DNA from: Actinomycetes bacterium
GTDB taxonomy: Bacteria > Actinomycetota > Actinomycetes > Streptosporangiales > Streptosporangiaceae
Length of the DNA: 36,019 bases
NCBI GenBank assembly: GCA_025964575.1
Contig: JAOPYO010000008.1
Span: 1 to 36,019 of the forward strand
Direction of reading: 5' to 3'
Shown: positions 8,742 to 17,036 of the stretch, in pieces
Layout: every line of letters starts with the position of its first letter
Position numbering within the stretch: the stretch's first letter is position 1
The notes under the pieces: model-generated
Told to the model about the DNA's origin: nothing
The model's input: the letters and a program-made list of their open reading frames with translations, nothing else
The model's database searches: none
Made by a program: the position numbers and the translations under genes

Positions 8742-8855
8742 TGATCAACGATGGTACGGGTTGGATCGGGATGGGGTTCCTGGTTCCGGTCTGGGGTCTG
8801 GCCGGGTTCTGCACGGGCTGTTGATCAACGTCGGTATGGGCTGGATTGGGATGGG
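8742..8855. repeat. Two imperfect 34-bp direct repeats
   Basis: Copies at 8742-8775 and 8822-8855 share about 29 of 34 bases, both starting TGATCAACG and ending GGGATGGG, 80 bp apart. A partial third TGATCAA occurs near 8874. They fill the spacer between the sulfotransferase and the broken sirtuin gene. They could be remnants of an interspersed repeat or binding sites. Confidence 0.6.
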
Positions 8856-8906
8856 CCGCCGGGGACAGAGGGGTGATCAAGCGTCCGCCGCCTACGCTGA
8901 TGAGTC

Positions 8907-9291
8907 ATGAGTACCCTCCGTGAGTGGCTTCCGCAGGCGACGGCGATCACGGTCCTGACCGGTGCGGGGATCAGCACCGATAGCGGCATCCCCGACTTCC
9001 GCGGGCCGCAGGGCGTCTGGACCAAGGACCCTGCCGCAGCCGCGCTGTCGTCGATCGACAGCTACGTCTCCGATCCGGATGTACGGCGGCGAGCGTGGCG
9101 GGCCCATCGGGACCTCACTGACCGTCCAGCCCGCGGCCGCGCTGTGCCTGGAGGCGATCGAGTTCGGCGCGCGGTTCGTGATCATCAACGCCCAGCCCAC
9201 CCCGTATGACCAGGTCGCCGATGCGGTCCTGCGCACGCCCATCGGCGAAAGCCTGCCCACTCTGGTGGACCTCGCCATTAACAAGCTCTAG
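8907..9291 (+). pseudogene. Sirtuin (Sir2) NAD-dependent deacylase, internally deleted
   Basis: The start at ATG 8907 is intact and the first 60 or so codons read as a normal sirtuin: [19 protein letters not shown] carries the GAG NAD-binding motif and the DFRG segment, followed by AWRAHRD. At about 9100-9112 the frame shifts and the text jumps straight to the C-terminal half: [10 protein letters not shown], then [20 protein letters not shown], ending at 9291. The missing middle (roughly 120-150 residues by comparison with the family) holds the TQNIDGLH-type catalytic His and the four zinc-binding Cys, none of which is found here. The remnant cannot be an active deacylase. An internal deletion is the simplest cause. 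Confidence 0.85.
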
Positions 9292-9320
9292 CCAAATGAT
9301 TTGATTTGTGATCATCTGGC
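9291..9320 (+). terminator. Weak stem-loop after the sirtuin remnant
   Basis: GCCAAATGAT (9291-9300) pairs with ATCATCTGGC (9311-9320) with one mismatch around a T-rich 10-base loop, directly at the stop codon of the sirtuin remnant. Possibly its old terminator. Confidence 0.4.
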
Positions 9321-9423
9321 CATGTTGCGGCGAAATCGGCTGGCGCGATGTGCGAACAGAGGTCTTCCGTTACGGAGGTTTCTCCTGACAAGCTCTACTC
9401 CGTCGCGTATCAAGGAGGAGTCG

Positions 9424-9525
9424 ATGGGCGGGGGCGCTCACGGCGGAGGCCGCCCCGAGAAGGACTCCGCAGAGCTTCGCATGCGCCGGTCGGCGCACGC
9501 GCTCACAGTGGGTGGTGCTCCATGA
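9424..9525 (+). CDS. 33-aa ORF coupled to the downstream gene
   Basis: ATG 9424 follows an excellent AAGGAGGAG. The 33 codons encode a Gly/His-rich N-terminus (MGGGAHGGGRPEKDS), then AELRMRRSAHALTVGGAP. The stop codon overlaps the start of the next gene in an ATGA arrangement (9522-9525), the usual sign of translational coupling. It may be a genuine micropeptide or simply a leader that delivers ribosomes to the 299-aa gene, whose own ribosome site (GGTGG) is poorer. No family recognised. Confidence 0.5.
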   Translation: MGGGAHGGGRPEKDSAELRMRRSAHALTVGGAP

Positions 9526-10421
9526 CCCAGGCCCGCCACGATGACAGCGCGCTCGATTCATTGGTCGTGCTCGTCGCGGAGAGCCTCGGTTACGCCTGCC
9601 AACGGGTGCCTGGGGACGTCATGCTGCTCGAGGGCGCCAACCGGCTGCACGTCAGCATGCGCAATCTCCGTCAGCTGGCGCGACTGGTGCCGCGCGACGA
9701 CTGGCCCGCGCTGGTGTCGGACCACGTGTCGACGATCGTGACGGCGATCGAGGAGCCGCTCGATCTCAGCAACTTCGAGCTCGCCCAGCACCTGCTGCGC
9801 ACCCGCATCTATCCGGCCGAGGCCGACAACGGCATCCTCGCGGCCAGGCCCTTCGCCCCCGGGCTGATCGAGGCCGTGGTCGTCGACACTCCGACCACCG
9901 TCCGGACCGTGACAATCGAGGAGGCGCAGGCCTGGCCGGTGTCGCTCGACTCGCTGTTCGTCCTCGGCCGGGCCAACGTGCGCTCGGACGGCCCGCTCCA
10001 ATGCGAGGAACAGGAGGTCGGCGGCGTCCGGTTCTCGGTGCTGCAAGGCTGGACGTTCTATGCCGCGACCCATGCGGCATGGCTGGAGGACTATCTCGAG
10101 CTCGGCCCCTATGGAGCGCTGGTCGTGGTGCCCAGCAGGAGCATGATCGCCGCATATCCGATCCAGGGCCGGAGCGGGGCGGAGCCGTGGGCGATCTCAC
10201 CGCACGGGCACGGCCCGGTGGTGCTGGCGGCCACGGAGCTGCAGGCTCAGGCACAACACGCCTACGAGGAGGGTCCGGGTTCGCTCAGCCCGCACCTGTT
10301 CTGGTGGCGGGCAGGCGCACTGACGCTGCTGGAGACCCAGTACGACGGCGACTCGGTGGTGCTGCCCAAGGACTTCCTGGCCGTGCTCACCACGCTCACC
10401 GCCGAGCCCGGTTCGTCCTGA
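9522..10421 (+). CDS. Uncharacterised protein, possibly DUF1444-like
   Basis: A 299-residue soluble protein with no signal or membrane segment. I chose ATG 9522, which overlaps the 33-aa ORF by four bases; the frame runs open further upstream. Visible blocks are an N-terminal helical domain (1-95), a central DSLFVLGRANVRSD segment (about 148-161) and a later strand pair around ALVVVPSRSMIAAYPI (about 205-220), with many Trp and Tyr in the second half. The order of these blocks reminds me of the DUF1444/UPF0354 family (YtpQ of Bacillus), but I cannot confirm it by eye. The GH15 gene converges on it, with 44 bp between stops. Confidence 0.7.
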   Translation: MTQARHDDSALDSLVVLVAESLGYACQRVPGDVMLLEGANRLHVSMRNLRQLARLVPRDDWPALVSDHVSTIVTAIEEPLDLSNFELAQHLLRTRIYPAEADNGILAARPFAPGLIEAVVVDTPTTVRTVTIEEAQAWPVSLDSLFVLGRANVRSDGPLQCEEQEVGGVRFSVLQGWTFYAATHAAWLEDYLELGPYGALVVVPSRSMIAAYPIQGRSGAEPWAISPHGHGPVVLAATELQAQAQHAYEEGPGSLSPHLFWWRAGALTLLETQYDGDSVVLPKDFLAVLTTLTAEPGSS

Positions 10422-10465
10422 CACCGACACCGACATCAGCCCAACGGCACCGTGGTGAACCCGTA

Positions 10466-12259
10466 CTAGCGAGGTGAGGCCGACGGGCCATCGTGTCGGT
10501 CGAGGTCGTACGCCGTTCGGATCAGGGGGACGTGAGTGAAGGCCTGGGGGAAGTTGCCCACCTGGCGCTTCAGCCGGGGGTCGTACTCCTCGGCGAGCAG
10601 CCCGACGTCGTTGCGCAGGCTCAGTAGCCGTTCGAACAGTTCACGTGACTCCTCCTCCCTGCCGATCAGGCGCAGTGCGTCCGCCATCCAGAACGAGCAG
10701 GCCAGGAAGGCGCCTTCCTCGCCGACCAGCCCGTCGGACGCCTCACCTTGGGAGGTCGGATAGCGCCGGATGAACCCGTCTTCCGAGAGCTCTCGCTGCA
10801 CCGCTTCGATGGTGCCCACGATCCGCGGATCCTCCGGGGGAAGAAAGCCGACCTGCGGGATGAGGAGCAGGGACGCATCCAGCTCCGCCGAGCCGTACGA
10901 CTGGGTGAAGGTCATCCGCACCGGGTCGTATCCCTTGTCGCAGACCTCCTGGTGGATCTGGTCGCGGATCCGCCGCCAGTGCTCGACCGGGCCTGGCCGG
11001 CCGAACTCCTCGACCATGCGGACACCCCGGTCGTAGGCCACCCAGCACATCACCTTGGAGTGCACGAAATGCCTGCTGGCCCCACGGACCTCCCACAGCC
11101 CCTCGTCCGGCCGAGACCACCGGGATTCCAGATACTTCAGCAGGGCCATCTGCATCGACCAGACGTGCGGCTCGGACTTGAGGCCGGAGCACTCCGCGAG
11201 GTACAGCGAGTCCATCACCTCGCCGGGCACGTCCAGCTGGAGCTGGCGGGCGGCGCCGTTGCCGACGCGTACGGGCTTGGAACCCCCGTAGCCGGGCAGC
11301 CAGTCGACCTCCCACTCGTCCAGCCTGCGTTCGCCTCCGACGCCGTACATGATCTGGATGTCGTCGGGGCTGCCGGCCACCGCCCGGATCAGCCACTGCC
11401 GCCACGCGTAGGCCTCACTGCTGTAGTCGCTGCGCAGCAGGGCCTCCAGGGTCATGGTGGCGTCTCGCAGCCAGCAATAGCGGTAGTCCCAGTTGCGGAC
11501 GCCGCCGATCACCTCGGGCAGGGAGGTGGTGGGCGCGGCGACGATGCCCCCGGTGGGCGCGTAGGTGAGTGCCTTGAGAGTGATCAGCGAGCGTATGACC
11601 GCGTCGCGCCACTGCCCGTGGTAGGTGCACAACCTCACCCACTCCAGCCAGAGGTGCTCGGTCTCCACCAGGGCGAGCAACGGATCGATCGGCTCGGGGG
11701 AGGACAGGTGTGAGGGGTGCCAGGTGAGCACGAACGGCACTCGATCGCCGGCGCGCACCGTGAACTCGGCGGTATGGGCGAAGTTCTCACCCTCCAGCTT
11801 GATCGGGCCACGCACCCAGACGGAGTCGGGTCCGGCGATACCGGCCAGCTGCCCGTCGACGGCGTGCATCCACGGGATGATGTGGCCGTAGTCGAAGCGC
11901 AACCGCAGCTCAAACCGCATCGGCACCTCTCCGCTGACCCCTTCGACGATGCGGACGATGTCGGGCGCCTCGCCGCGGTGCGGCATGAAGTCGATGACCC
12001 GCACCACACCCGTGGGGGTCTCCCACTCGGTCTCCAGGATGAGCGTCTCGCCCCTGTACCGGCGGCGTGAGGACATCGGGTTCACATTGCTCGGGGCGAT
12101 CCGCCAATGGCCGTTCTCCTCGTCCCCGAGCAGCGCGGCGAAGCACGCGGCGGAGTCGAAGCGGGGGAAGCACAGCCAGTCGATGGAACCGTCGCGGCAC
12201 ACCAGCGCGGCGCTCTGCATGTCACCGATCAGCGCATAGTCCTCGATACGTCCCGGCAT
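10466..12259 (-). CDS. Glycoside hydrolase family 15 (glucoamylase/trehalase-like)
   Basis: A 597-residue cytoplasmic enzyme. ATG 12259 is preferred because AGGGGA precedes it; an upstream in-frame ATG at 12271 has no such site. The N-terminal beta-sandwich (about 1-230) starts PGRIEDYALIGDMQSAALV and has SIDWLCFPRFDS, typical of the bacterial GH15 branch that includes mycobacterial trehalase. The alpha/alpha-barrel carries RNWDYRYCWLRDA (255-267), DEGLWEVRG with the likely acid Glu390, and LLAEEYDP (from 554) with the likely base. No signal peptide is visible, so it should act on intracellular trehalose or maltodextrins; which one cannot be decided. The neighbours give no pathway context. 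Confidence 0.92.
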   Translation of the reverse strand: MPGRIEDYALIGDMQSAALVCRDGSIDWLCFPRFDSAACFAALLGDEENGHWRIAPSNVNPMSSRRRYRGETLILETEWETPTGVVRVIDFMPHRGEAPDIVRIVEGVSGEVPMRFELRLRFDYGHIIPWMHAVDGQLAGIAGPDSVWVRGPIKLEGENFAHTAEFTVRAGDRVPFVLTWHPSHLSSPEPIDPLLALVETEHLWLEWVRLCTYHGQWRDAVIRSLITLKALTYAPTGGIVAAPTTSLPEVIGGVRNWDYRYCWLRDATMTLEALLRSDYSSEAYAWRQWLIRAVAGSPDDIQIMYGVGGERRLDEWEVDWLPGYGGSKPVRVGNGAARQLQLDVPGEVMDSLYLAECSGLKSEPHVWSMQMALLKYLESRWSRPDEGLWEVRGASRHFVHSKVMCWVAYDRGVRMVEEFGRPGPVEHWRRIRDQIHQEVCDKGYDPVRMTFTQSYGSAELDASLLLIPQVGFLPPEDPRIVGTIEAVQRELSEDGFIRRYPTSQGEASDGLVGEEGAFLACSFWMADALRLIGREEESRELFERLLSLRNDVGLLAEEYDPRLKRQVGNFPQAFTHVPLIRTAYDLDRHDGPSASPR

Positions 12260-12569
12260 GGTTCCCCTCATGGGTCTGGACGTGATGGATGTGGCCCTGG
12301 CGGGTGGGGTCTAGGTACCGTAACGCGATCTCGTCGGCGCCGCCCTGATGATCGGCGAGTCACCGAGAGGTTTCCCAGCGTAGGCCGGGGTCCTCGTGCT
12401 CAGCATCCTGGGTTCAGCCGAGCTCCGTGCGTGACGTTCTGTCCGTTATCTGGGATCTGTGCAGGGGCAGAAACGTGTAAAGGCTTGCCTCGGTGTCTTT
12501 TCGTTACCGGCGAGACGTGCGACCTTGGCAGGAAGGAGCAGTCCGCCGGGAGACCTTGGAGTGTGATGC
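12260..12569. other. Divergent intergenic region of GH15 and CBS genes
   Basis: About 310 bases holding the promoters of the leftward GH15 gene and the rightward CBS gene. The half nearest the CBS gene (12430-12520) is AT-richer, with a GTGTAAAGGCTTG block. I see no clear -35/-10 pair, repeat or RNA element. Confidence 0.5.
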
Positions 12570-12998
12570 ATGCGGATACGTGACATTCTGCGGCGCAAGG
12601 GGGGCACGGTGGCGACGGTGCGCCCGGATGCTACCGTCCGCGAACTGCTGGCCACACTGGCAGAACACAACATCGGCGCCGTCGTGGTCTCCGCGGACGG
12701 CGTCACCATCGCCGGCATCGCCTCGGAGCGGGATGTCGTACGGCGCATGCACGAACGCGGAGCCGATCTGCTCAGCGGTACGGTCTCGGAGATCATGACC
12801 TCGGAGGTCCGCACCTGCGGGCTGAACGACATGGTCGACGGGCTTCGTCGGATCATGACCGAGCACCGCATCCGGCACCTGCCGGTCGTGGCGGACGGCA
12901 AGCTGGTCGGGATCGTCAGCATCGGCGATGTGGTCAAGAGCGCCATCGACGACCTGGAGACCGAACGCGAGCAGCTGTTCGGCTACATCCAGAGCTGA
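12570..12998 (+). CDS. CBS-domain pair protein
   Basis: A 142-residue stand-alone CBS module. ATG 12570 follows GGAG with nine bases between. CBS1 spans about residues 8-65 (ATVRELLATLAEHNIGAVVV, then GIASERDVVRRMHERG) and CBS2 about 75-130 (MTSEVRTCGLNDMVDGLRRI, then GIVSIGDVVKSAIDDL). The G-I-x-S-x-x-D signatures that contact adenosyl ligands are present in both. Such proteins bind AMP, ATP, NADH or SAM, and in bacteria are often stress-linked; the partner is unknown here. It is convergent with the MocR gene at 13105. Confidence 0.9.
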   Translation: MRIRDILRRKGGTVATVRPDATVRELLATLAEHNIGAVVVSADGVTIAGIASERDVVRRMHERGADLLSGTVSEIMTSEVRTCGLNDMVDGLRRIMTEHRIRHLPVVADGKLVGIVSIGDVVKSAIDDLETEREQLFGYIQS

Positions 12999-13104
12999 TC
13001 CGGGCGGTCCCGCTCCCGGGATCGGGAATCCTCGGCGAGGGGGGCGCGGGCCGGACACCTGCCCGGCCGGCATGACGTCGGCGCCCGGGAGCCGCCAGGG
13101 TCGC

Positions 13105-14547
13105 TCAGACGTACGCGGGCAGCGGCCGGGCGAGCGGGGCGTTCTCGACGTCGCGGTAGGCGGCGCAGAGCCGTCCGACCGCGTCCCGCAGGATCTCGGG
13201 AGGCAGCACGTACGGCAGCCGTACGTAGTCGTCGAGCACCCCATCGGTGCCGAACGCGGGGCCGGGAACGACGCGTACCCCTCGCCGCAGCGCCGCCTCG
13301 GCGAGCGGAGTGGCGACCGGCGCGGGCAGTCGCGCCCACAGCGACATCCCGCCGTGTGGGAGCGTGAACTCCCAGTCCGGCAGCGACGCGCGCAATGCCC
13401 CGGCCAGCGCGTCCCGGTTCTCGGCCAGCTGCTCCGCGCGTTCCGCCCGGACCTCGCAGACCCGCAGCAGCAGCTCCCGCACGATCAGCTGATCGAGCAC
13501 TGGGCTGGCGATGTCGATCGACTCGCGGGCGATGACCAATCGGCGAGCGATCGGCGAGGTGGTCCGGATCCAGCCGATGCGCAGGCCGCCCCAGAACAGC
13601 TTGGCGGCGGAGCCGACACTGATCACCCGGCCGCCCGAGTCGTACGCGGCCAGGGGGGGCGGGACGGCGGGCGGGTCGATGGCCAGTTCGGCGAAGGTCT
13701 CGTCGGCGACAACATAGGAGTCCGCGCGGCGGGCGGCATCGACGAACGCGGCCCGGTCCGTGTCACTCATCAGATGGCCGGTCGGGTTCTGGAAGTCGGG
13801 GATCGTGTAGGCGAGCCGGACCGCGGCCTGCCGCAGGCTGCTCGCGACGAGCTCGACGTCCCAGCCGCCGTTCACCCCGGCGGGCACCAGGCGGGCCCCG
13901 CGGCGGCGCACGGCGTCGAGGGCGTGCGGATAGGTCGGTGACTCGAGGAGCACGGCGTCACCGGCGTTCACCAGTGTCTGCATCAGCAGGGTGAGGGCAT
14001 GCTGGGCGCCCGTCGTGACCACGATCTGGTCCGGCCGGGTGGGCAGGCCACGCTCGGTGTAGCGCTCGGCGATGGTCTCGCGCAGCGGGGCCAGCCCGGC
14101 TGGTTCGTATCCGGGCCCGGAGCTGTAGCGGGGCAGTTCGGCGACCGCCGCCATGACGGCCTCCTCGAAGATCTGAGGGGCGGCCGGCGCGGCGCAGCCG
14201 AGGTCGATGTCCTCGGGACGGGTGGGCGAATGCGCAATCCCGAACCGGCCCGGGTCTCGCGCGGTCATGAGGCTCGGCGGGAGTGCGGTCCAGCTGCCCG
14301 CGCCCTGCCGGCTCTCGACGAACCCTTCCGCCCGCAGCGCGTCGTAGACGGCGGTGATGGTCGTCCGGCTGACGCCGAGCACGGCGGCCAGGTCACGCTC
14401 TGCGGGCAACCGGACCCTGAGCGGCAACCGCCCTTCCAGCACCAGGCCGCGAACCGCCCGGGCCAGCGCGGCGTAGTAGGGCCGCTCGGCAGGGACGTCC
14501 TGCAGTAGCCGGCCCAGCTGGGGACCGCTGACGTGTCGTACCACCAT
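13105..14547 (-). CDS. yczR: MocR-type regulator (GntR HTH fused to PLP aminotransferase fold)
   Basis: A 480-residue protein. Residues 22-90 form a GntR winged helix (RLPAERDLAAVLGVSRTTIT, then the GFVESRQGAGSW wing). The rest is a type I aminotransferase fold: ATTGAQHAL-like VTTGAQHAL (about 177-185), FQNPTG with Asn254, ADETF with Asp282, and GSAAKLFWGGLRIGW with the probable PLP lysine Lys316 and Arg323. PLP-bound MocR proteins act as effector-sensing regulators and not as enzymes. The gene is divergent from a YczE-type membrane gene; MocR regulators paired with yczE are the described YczR group, so I infer that it controls 14661 and itself. The symbol rests on that context. Confidence 0.87.
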   Translation of the reverse strand: MVVRHVSGPQLGRLLQDVPAERPYYAALARAVRGLVLEGRLPLRVRLPAERDLAAVLGVSRTTITAVYDALRAEGFVESRQGAGSWTALPPSLMTARDPGRFGIAHSPTRPEDIDLGCAAPAAPQIFEEAVMAAVAELPRYSSGPGYEPAGLAPLRETIAERYTERGLPTRPDQIVVTTGAQHALTLLMQTLVNAGDAVLLESPTYPHALDAVRRRGARLVPAGVNGGWDVELVASSLRQAAVRLAYTIPDFQNPTGHLMSDTDRAAFVDAARRADSYVVADETFAELAIDPPAVPPPLAAYDSGGRVISVGSAAKLFWGGLRIGWIRTTSPIARRLVIARESIDIASPVLDQLIVRELLLRVCEVRAERAEQLAENRDALAGALRASLPDWEFTLPHGGMSLWARLPAPVATPLAEAALRRGVRVVPGPAFGTDGVLDDYVRLPYVLPPEILRDAVGRLCAAYRDVENAPLARPLPAYV

Positions 14548-14660
14548 AGAACCACTTTTTCAGATTGGCTCTTAAGTTTCAAGGCCATTTTCTGAGTCAA
14601 TGGAGTGGTCTGCCCCTGTCCTCCCTAGATGTTGGAGAAAGATCAGAAAGGAACGCCTCA
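14548..14660. promoter_or_regulatory. yczR/yczE divergent promoter with inverted half-sites
   Basis: This 113-bp spacer is strikingly AT-rich for the window. AGTGGT occurs as an inverted pair: 14551-14556 on the minus strand (AGTGGTTCT) and 14604-14612 on the plus strand (AGTGGTCTG), flanking the core. On the minus strand TTGACT (14600-14595) and CTTAAG (14576-14571) are 18 bp apart, a plausible yczR promoter lying between the half-sites. These are candidates for the MocR operator. Confidence 0.4.
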
Positions 14661-15290
14661 GTGGCCCTGTTGGTACGCCGAGTGGTGCAACTTTATGCAG
14701 GACTGGCCTTGTACGGGCTGGCCATCGCCCTCCAGGTGTCCTCCAGCCTGGGGAACGATCCCTGGGACGTCTTCCACCAGGGACTGACCCGGCGGTTCGG
14801 GCTGTCGATCGGCACCTGGATCCTGATCGTGGGCGTGCTGGCGATGCTGTTGTGGATCCCGCTGCGGCAGCGGCCGGGTGTCGGCACGATCAGTAATGCC
14901 CTCCTGGTCGGGGTGTTCGCCGACGTCTTCCTGGCCGTACTGCCGCATCCGGAGGGTCTGCCACTGCGCTGGACCTATCTCGTCGTCGCGATCCTGGCCG
15001 GCGGATTCGCCACCGGCCTCTACATCGGTGCCGGGCTCGGCCCGGGACCGCGGGACGGATTGATGACGGGGCTGGTGGCCCGTGGTCACTCGATCAGGGT
15101 GGTGCGCACCGGCATCGAGCTCAGCGTGCTGTCCGTGGGCTGGCTGCTCGGCGGAACGATCGGCGTGGGCACCCTGCTGTACGCCGTCGCCATCGGCCCG
15201 TTGTCGCACGTCTTCATTCCGGCGCTCGCGATCAAGCGGCCGGCGCCGGTCACCGAACCAGAACCCGAACTGGAGCCCGTCGCTTCCTAG
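14661..15290 (+). CDS. yczE: YczE-family integral membrane protein
   Basis: A 209-residue protein starting at GTG 14661 after AGAAAGGA; the frame is open further upstream but without a ribosome site. It has about five membrane helices. Family signatures are GNDPWDVFHQGL in the first loop and GAGLGPGPRDGLMTGL later, the paired glycine-proline-aspartate loops of the YczE/YitT group. The C-terminus ends in a Pro/Glu-rich tail (EPEPELEPVAS). The function of YczE is unsettled; transport or a role in secondary metabolite export has been suggested for the family. It is transcribed away from the MocR regulator, its likely controller. Confidence 0.88.
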   Translation: MALLVRRVVQLYAGLALYGLAIALQVSSSLGNDPWDVFHQGLTRRFGLSIGTWILIVGVLAMLLWIPLRQRPGVGTISNALLVGVFADVFLAVLPHPEGLPLRWTYLVVAILAGGFATGLYIGAGLGPGPRDGLMTGLVARGHSIRVVRTGIELSVLSVGWLLGGTIGVGTLLYAVAIGPLSHVFIPALAIKRPAPVTEPEPELEPVAS

Positions 15291-15330
15291 CGACCCGCCA
15301 CGGCCGACCCGCCACGGCCGACCCGCCAGG
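15291..15330. repeat. 14-bp tandem repeat, nearly three copies
   Basis: CGACCCGCCACGGC occurs at 15291-15304 and 15305-15318, with a third, truncated copy at 15319-15330. It starts right after the yczE stop, between convergent genes. Probably slippage-generated; no stem is formed. Confidence 0.8.
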
Positions 15331-15347
15331 GAAGACATGCCGGCCCG

Positions 15348-16943
15348 CTACCCCTCGAGGCCGAGCTCTATCGTCGGTCCGGCGACACTCGGGGCCCCCG
15401 GCAGCGGCCGGTCCAGAACCTGCCGGAGACCGGGCTTATCGGTGGCGACCTGGAAGGCGGCCCGGGTGTGCACCGGTGCGCCGGGACGGCGGACATAGGG
15501 CACCACGCGGAAGTCGGCTTGCAGGTTTTCCGGCGTCACCGTGCACCGGACGTAGCCGCGGTGGTTGTCGAAGAACTTCAGGTGTGGATTGTCCTCCAGG
15601 ATGGTGCCGGTGTCCTTGTGCCAGTCCGAGCCGTCGCCGCCACTACTGATCGACGTGCCCACCAGTTCCGTGCCGAGGGTGGCCGAGTCGGGGTCGTTGA
15701 AGTCGGCCTTCAGTTCGGCCGCCCAGTTCGAGTGGACGTCACCGGTGAGCACGACCGGATTGCGGATACGCCGCTCTGCGATCGTCTTCAGCAGCCGGGT
15801 CCGGGCGGCCGGGTAGCCGTCCCAGGAGTCCATCTGGAACATGTCCCCAGGAGCGAATTCGCGCTGGGAGAAGAAGACCTGCTGGGCGATGATCTGCCAG
15901 CGGGCCCCTGACGTGGAGAGCCCGTCGGTCAGCCAGCGCTCCTGAGCGTCGCCGAGGATCGAGCGGCGGGGATCGTCGCGCTCCGGGCTCGCAAGCGTGG
16001 TCCCGCCCGGAACCGGAGGGCGGTTACGGTACTGGCGGGTGTCCAGTACATGCAGGTCCAGCAGGTCCCCGTAGCCCAGCCGGCGGAAGACCCGCATCTC
16101 CCGGCCCCTCGGCGCCGACGAACCGCGCAGCGGCATGTGCTCGTAGTAGGCCTGGTAGGCGGCGGCCCGTCGCCGCAGGAAGGCCGCAGGATCGCCCCGG
16201 GGGTCGAGGTAGTTGTCGGCGACGTCGTGGTCGTCCCAGGTCACGATCCACGGGGCCGCCGCATGTGCTGCCTGCAGGTCGGGGTCGGTGCGGTAGACCG
16301 CGTGCCGGAGGCGGTAGCTCGTCAGATTCATCGCGGTCGGCAGCCCATGGCTCCGCGCGTCCCCGCCGGGGGCGGGATACACGCCCGGGCGGTACTCGTA
16401 GATGTAGTCGCCCAGATGGAGGATCACGTCGAGATCCTCGTCGGCCAGGTGCCGATAGGCGGTGAAGAATCCATGCTCGTACATCTGGCAGGAGACGAAC
16501 CCGAACTTCACCGTCCGCACCGTTTGATTCGGTGCGGTCCGGGTGCGGCCCACCGGGCTGATCTCACCGACCGCCCGGAACCGGTAGAAGTAGTCGTGGC
16601 CAGGGCGCAGCCCGCTCACCTCCACATGGACCGAGTGCGCGAGTTCGGGCCGGGCGACCGTGTCGCCCTGCTGGACGATGGTCCGGAACAGTTCGTCCTC
16701 GGCGATCTCCCAGCGGACCGGGACCGCTTCCGGAGTCATGCCGCCCGGGGTCGCCGGGTCGGGGTCGAGCGGGTCGGGAGCCAGCCTGGTCCACAGCACG
16801 ACCCCGCCCGGCGACGGGTCGCCGGAGGCCACCCCGAGCCGGAACGGCTGGCCGGGAAGGCGCGTGCGGCGTGCCGGTCGGGAGAGGTACGGTCCCGTAC
16901 CCACGATCAGCCCACTACTGGAGAGAAACGTCCTGCGATCCAC
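15348..16943 (-). CDS. phoD: PhoD-like alkaline phosphatase, Tat-exported
   Basis: A 531-residue protein if started at GTG 16943, which puts a Tat signal at the very N-terminus (DRRTFLSSSGLIVGTG). The frame stays open upstream to 17126, through a long hairpin, but I see no better start. The N-terminal PhoD domain (about 35-125) begins FRLGVASGDPSPGGVVLWTR. The metallophosphatase core has FVSCQMYEHG, HLGDYIYEYRPG, TWDDHDVADNY and VVLTGDVHSNW, supplying the Cys, Asp, Tyr and His metal ligands of the Fe/Ca PhoD family. It should act outside the cell as a phosphodiesterase or phosphomonoesterase that recovers phosphate. I see no certain Pho box. The start remains uncertain. Confidence 0.88.
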   Translation of the reverse strand: MDRRTFLSSSGLIVGTGPYLSRPARRTRLPGQPFRLGVASGDPSPGGVVLWTRLAPDPLDPDPATPGGMTPEAVPVRWEIAEDELFRTIVQQGDTVARPELAHSVHVEVSGLRPGHDYFYRFRAVGEISPVGRTRTAPNQTVRTVKFGFVSCQMYEHGFFTAYRHLADEDLDVILHLGDYIYEYRPGVYPAPGGDARSHGLPTAMNLTSYRLRHAVYRTDPDLQAAHAAAPWIVTWDDHDVADNYLDPRGDPAAFLRRRAAAYQAYYEHMPLRGSSAPRGREMRVFRRLGYGDLLDLHVLDTRQYRNRPPVPGGTTLASPERDDPRRSILGDAQERWLTDGLSTSGARWQIIAQQVFFSQREFAPGDMFQMDSWDGYPAARTRLLKTIAERRIRNPVVLTGDVHSNWAAELKADFNDPDSATLGTELVGTSISSGGDGSDWHKDTGTILEDNPHLKFFDNHRGYVRCTVTPENLQADFRVVPYVRRPGAPVHTRAAFQVATDKPGLRQVLDRPLPGAPSVAGPTIELGLEG

Positions 16944-17036
16944 AGGAGGAGACCCTGGCGCCCCGCGCCGGTGTTCCGACGCGGGACACGGGCGGGAGGC
17001 GCCGGTTTTGAGATTCCTTAACCGATCGGCGACCGA

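Noticed and set aside
10748..11713. 321-codon + strand frame opposite the GH15 gene
   Set aside because: Antisense shadow; the GH15 motifs on the minus strand are unmistakable.
12999..13104. Bidirectional terminator between the CBS and MocR genes
   Set aside because: Several CCCGGG-type short inverted repeats exist but no clean stem of useful length.
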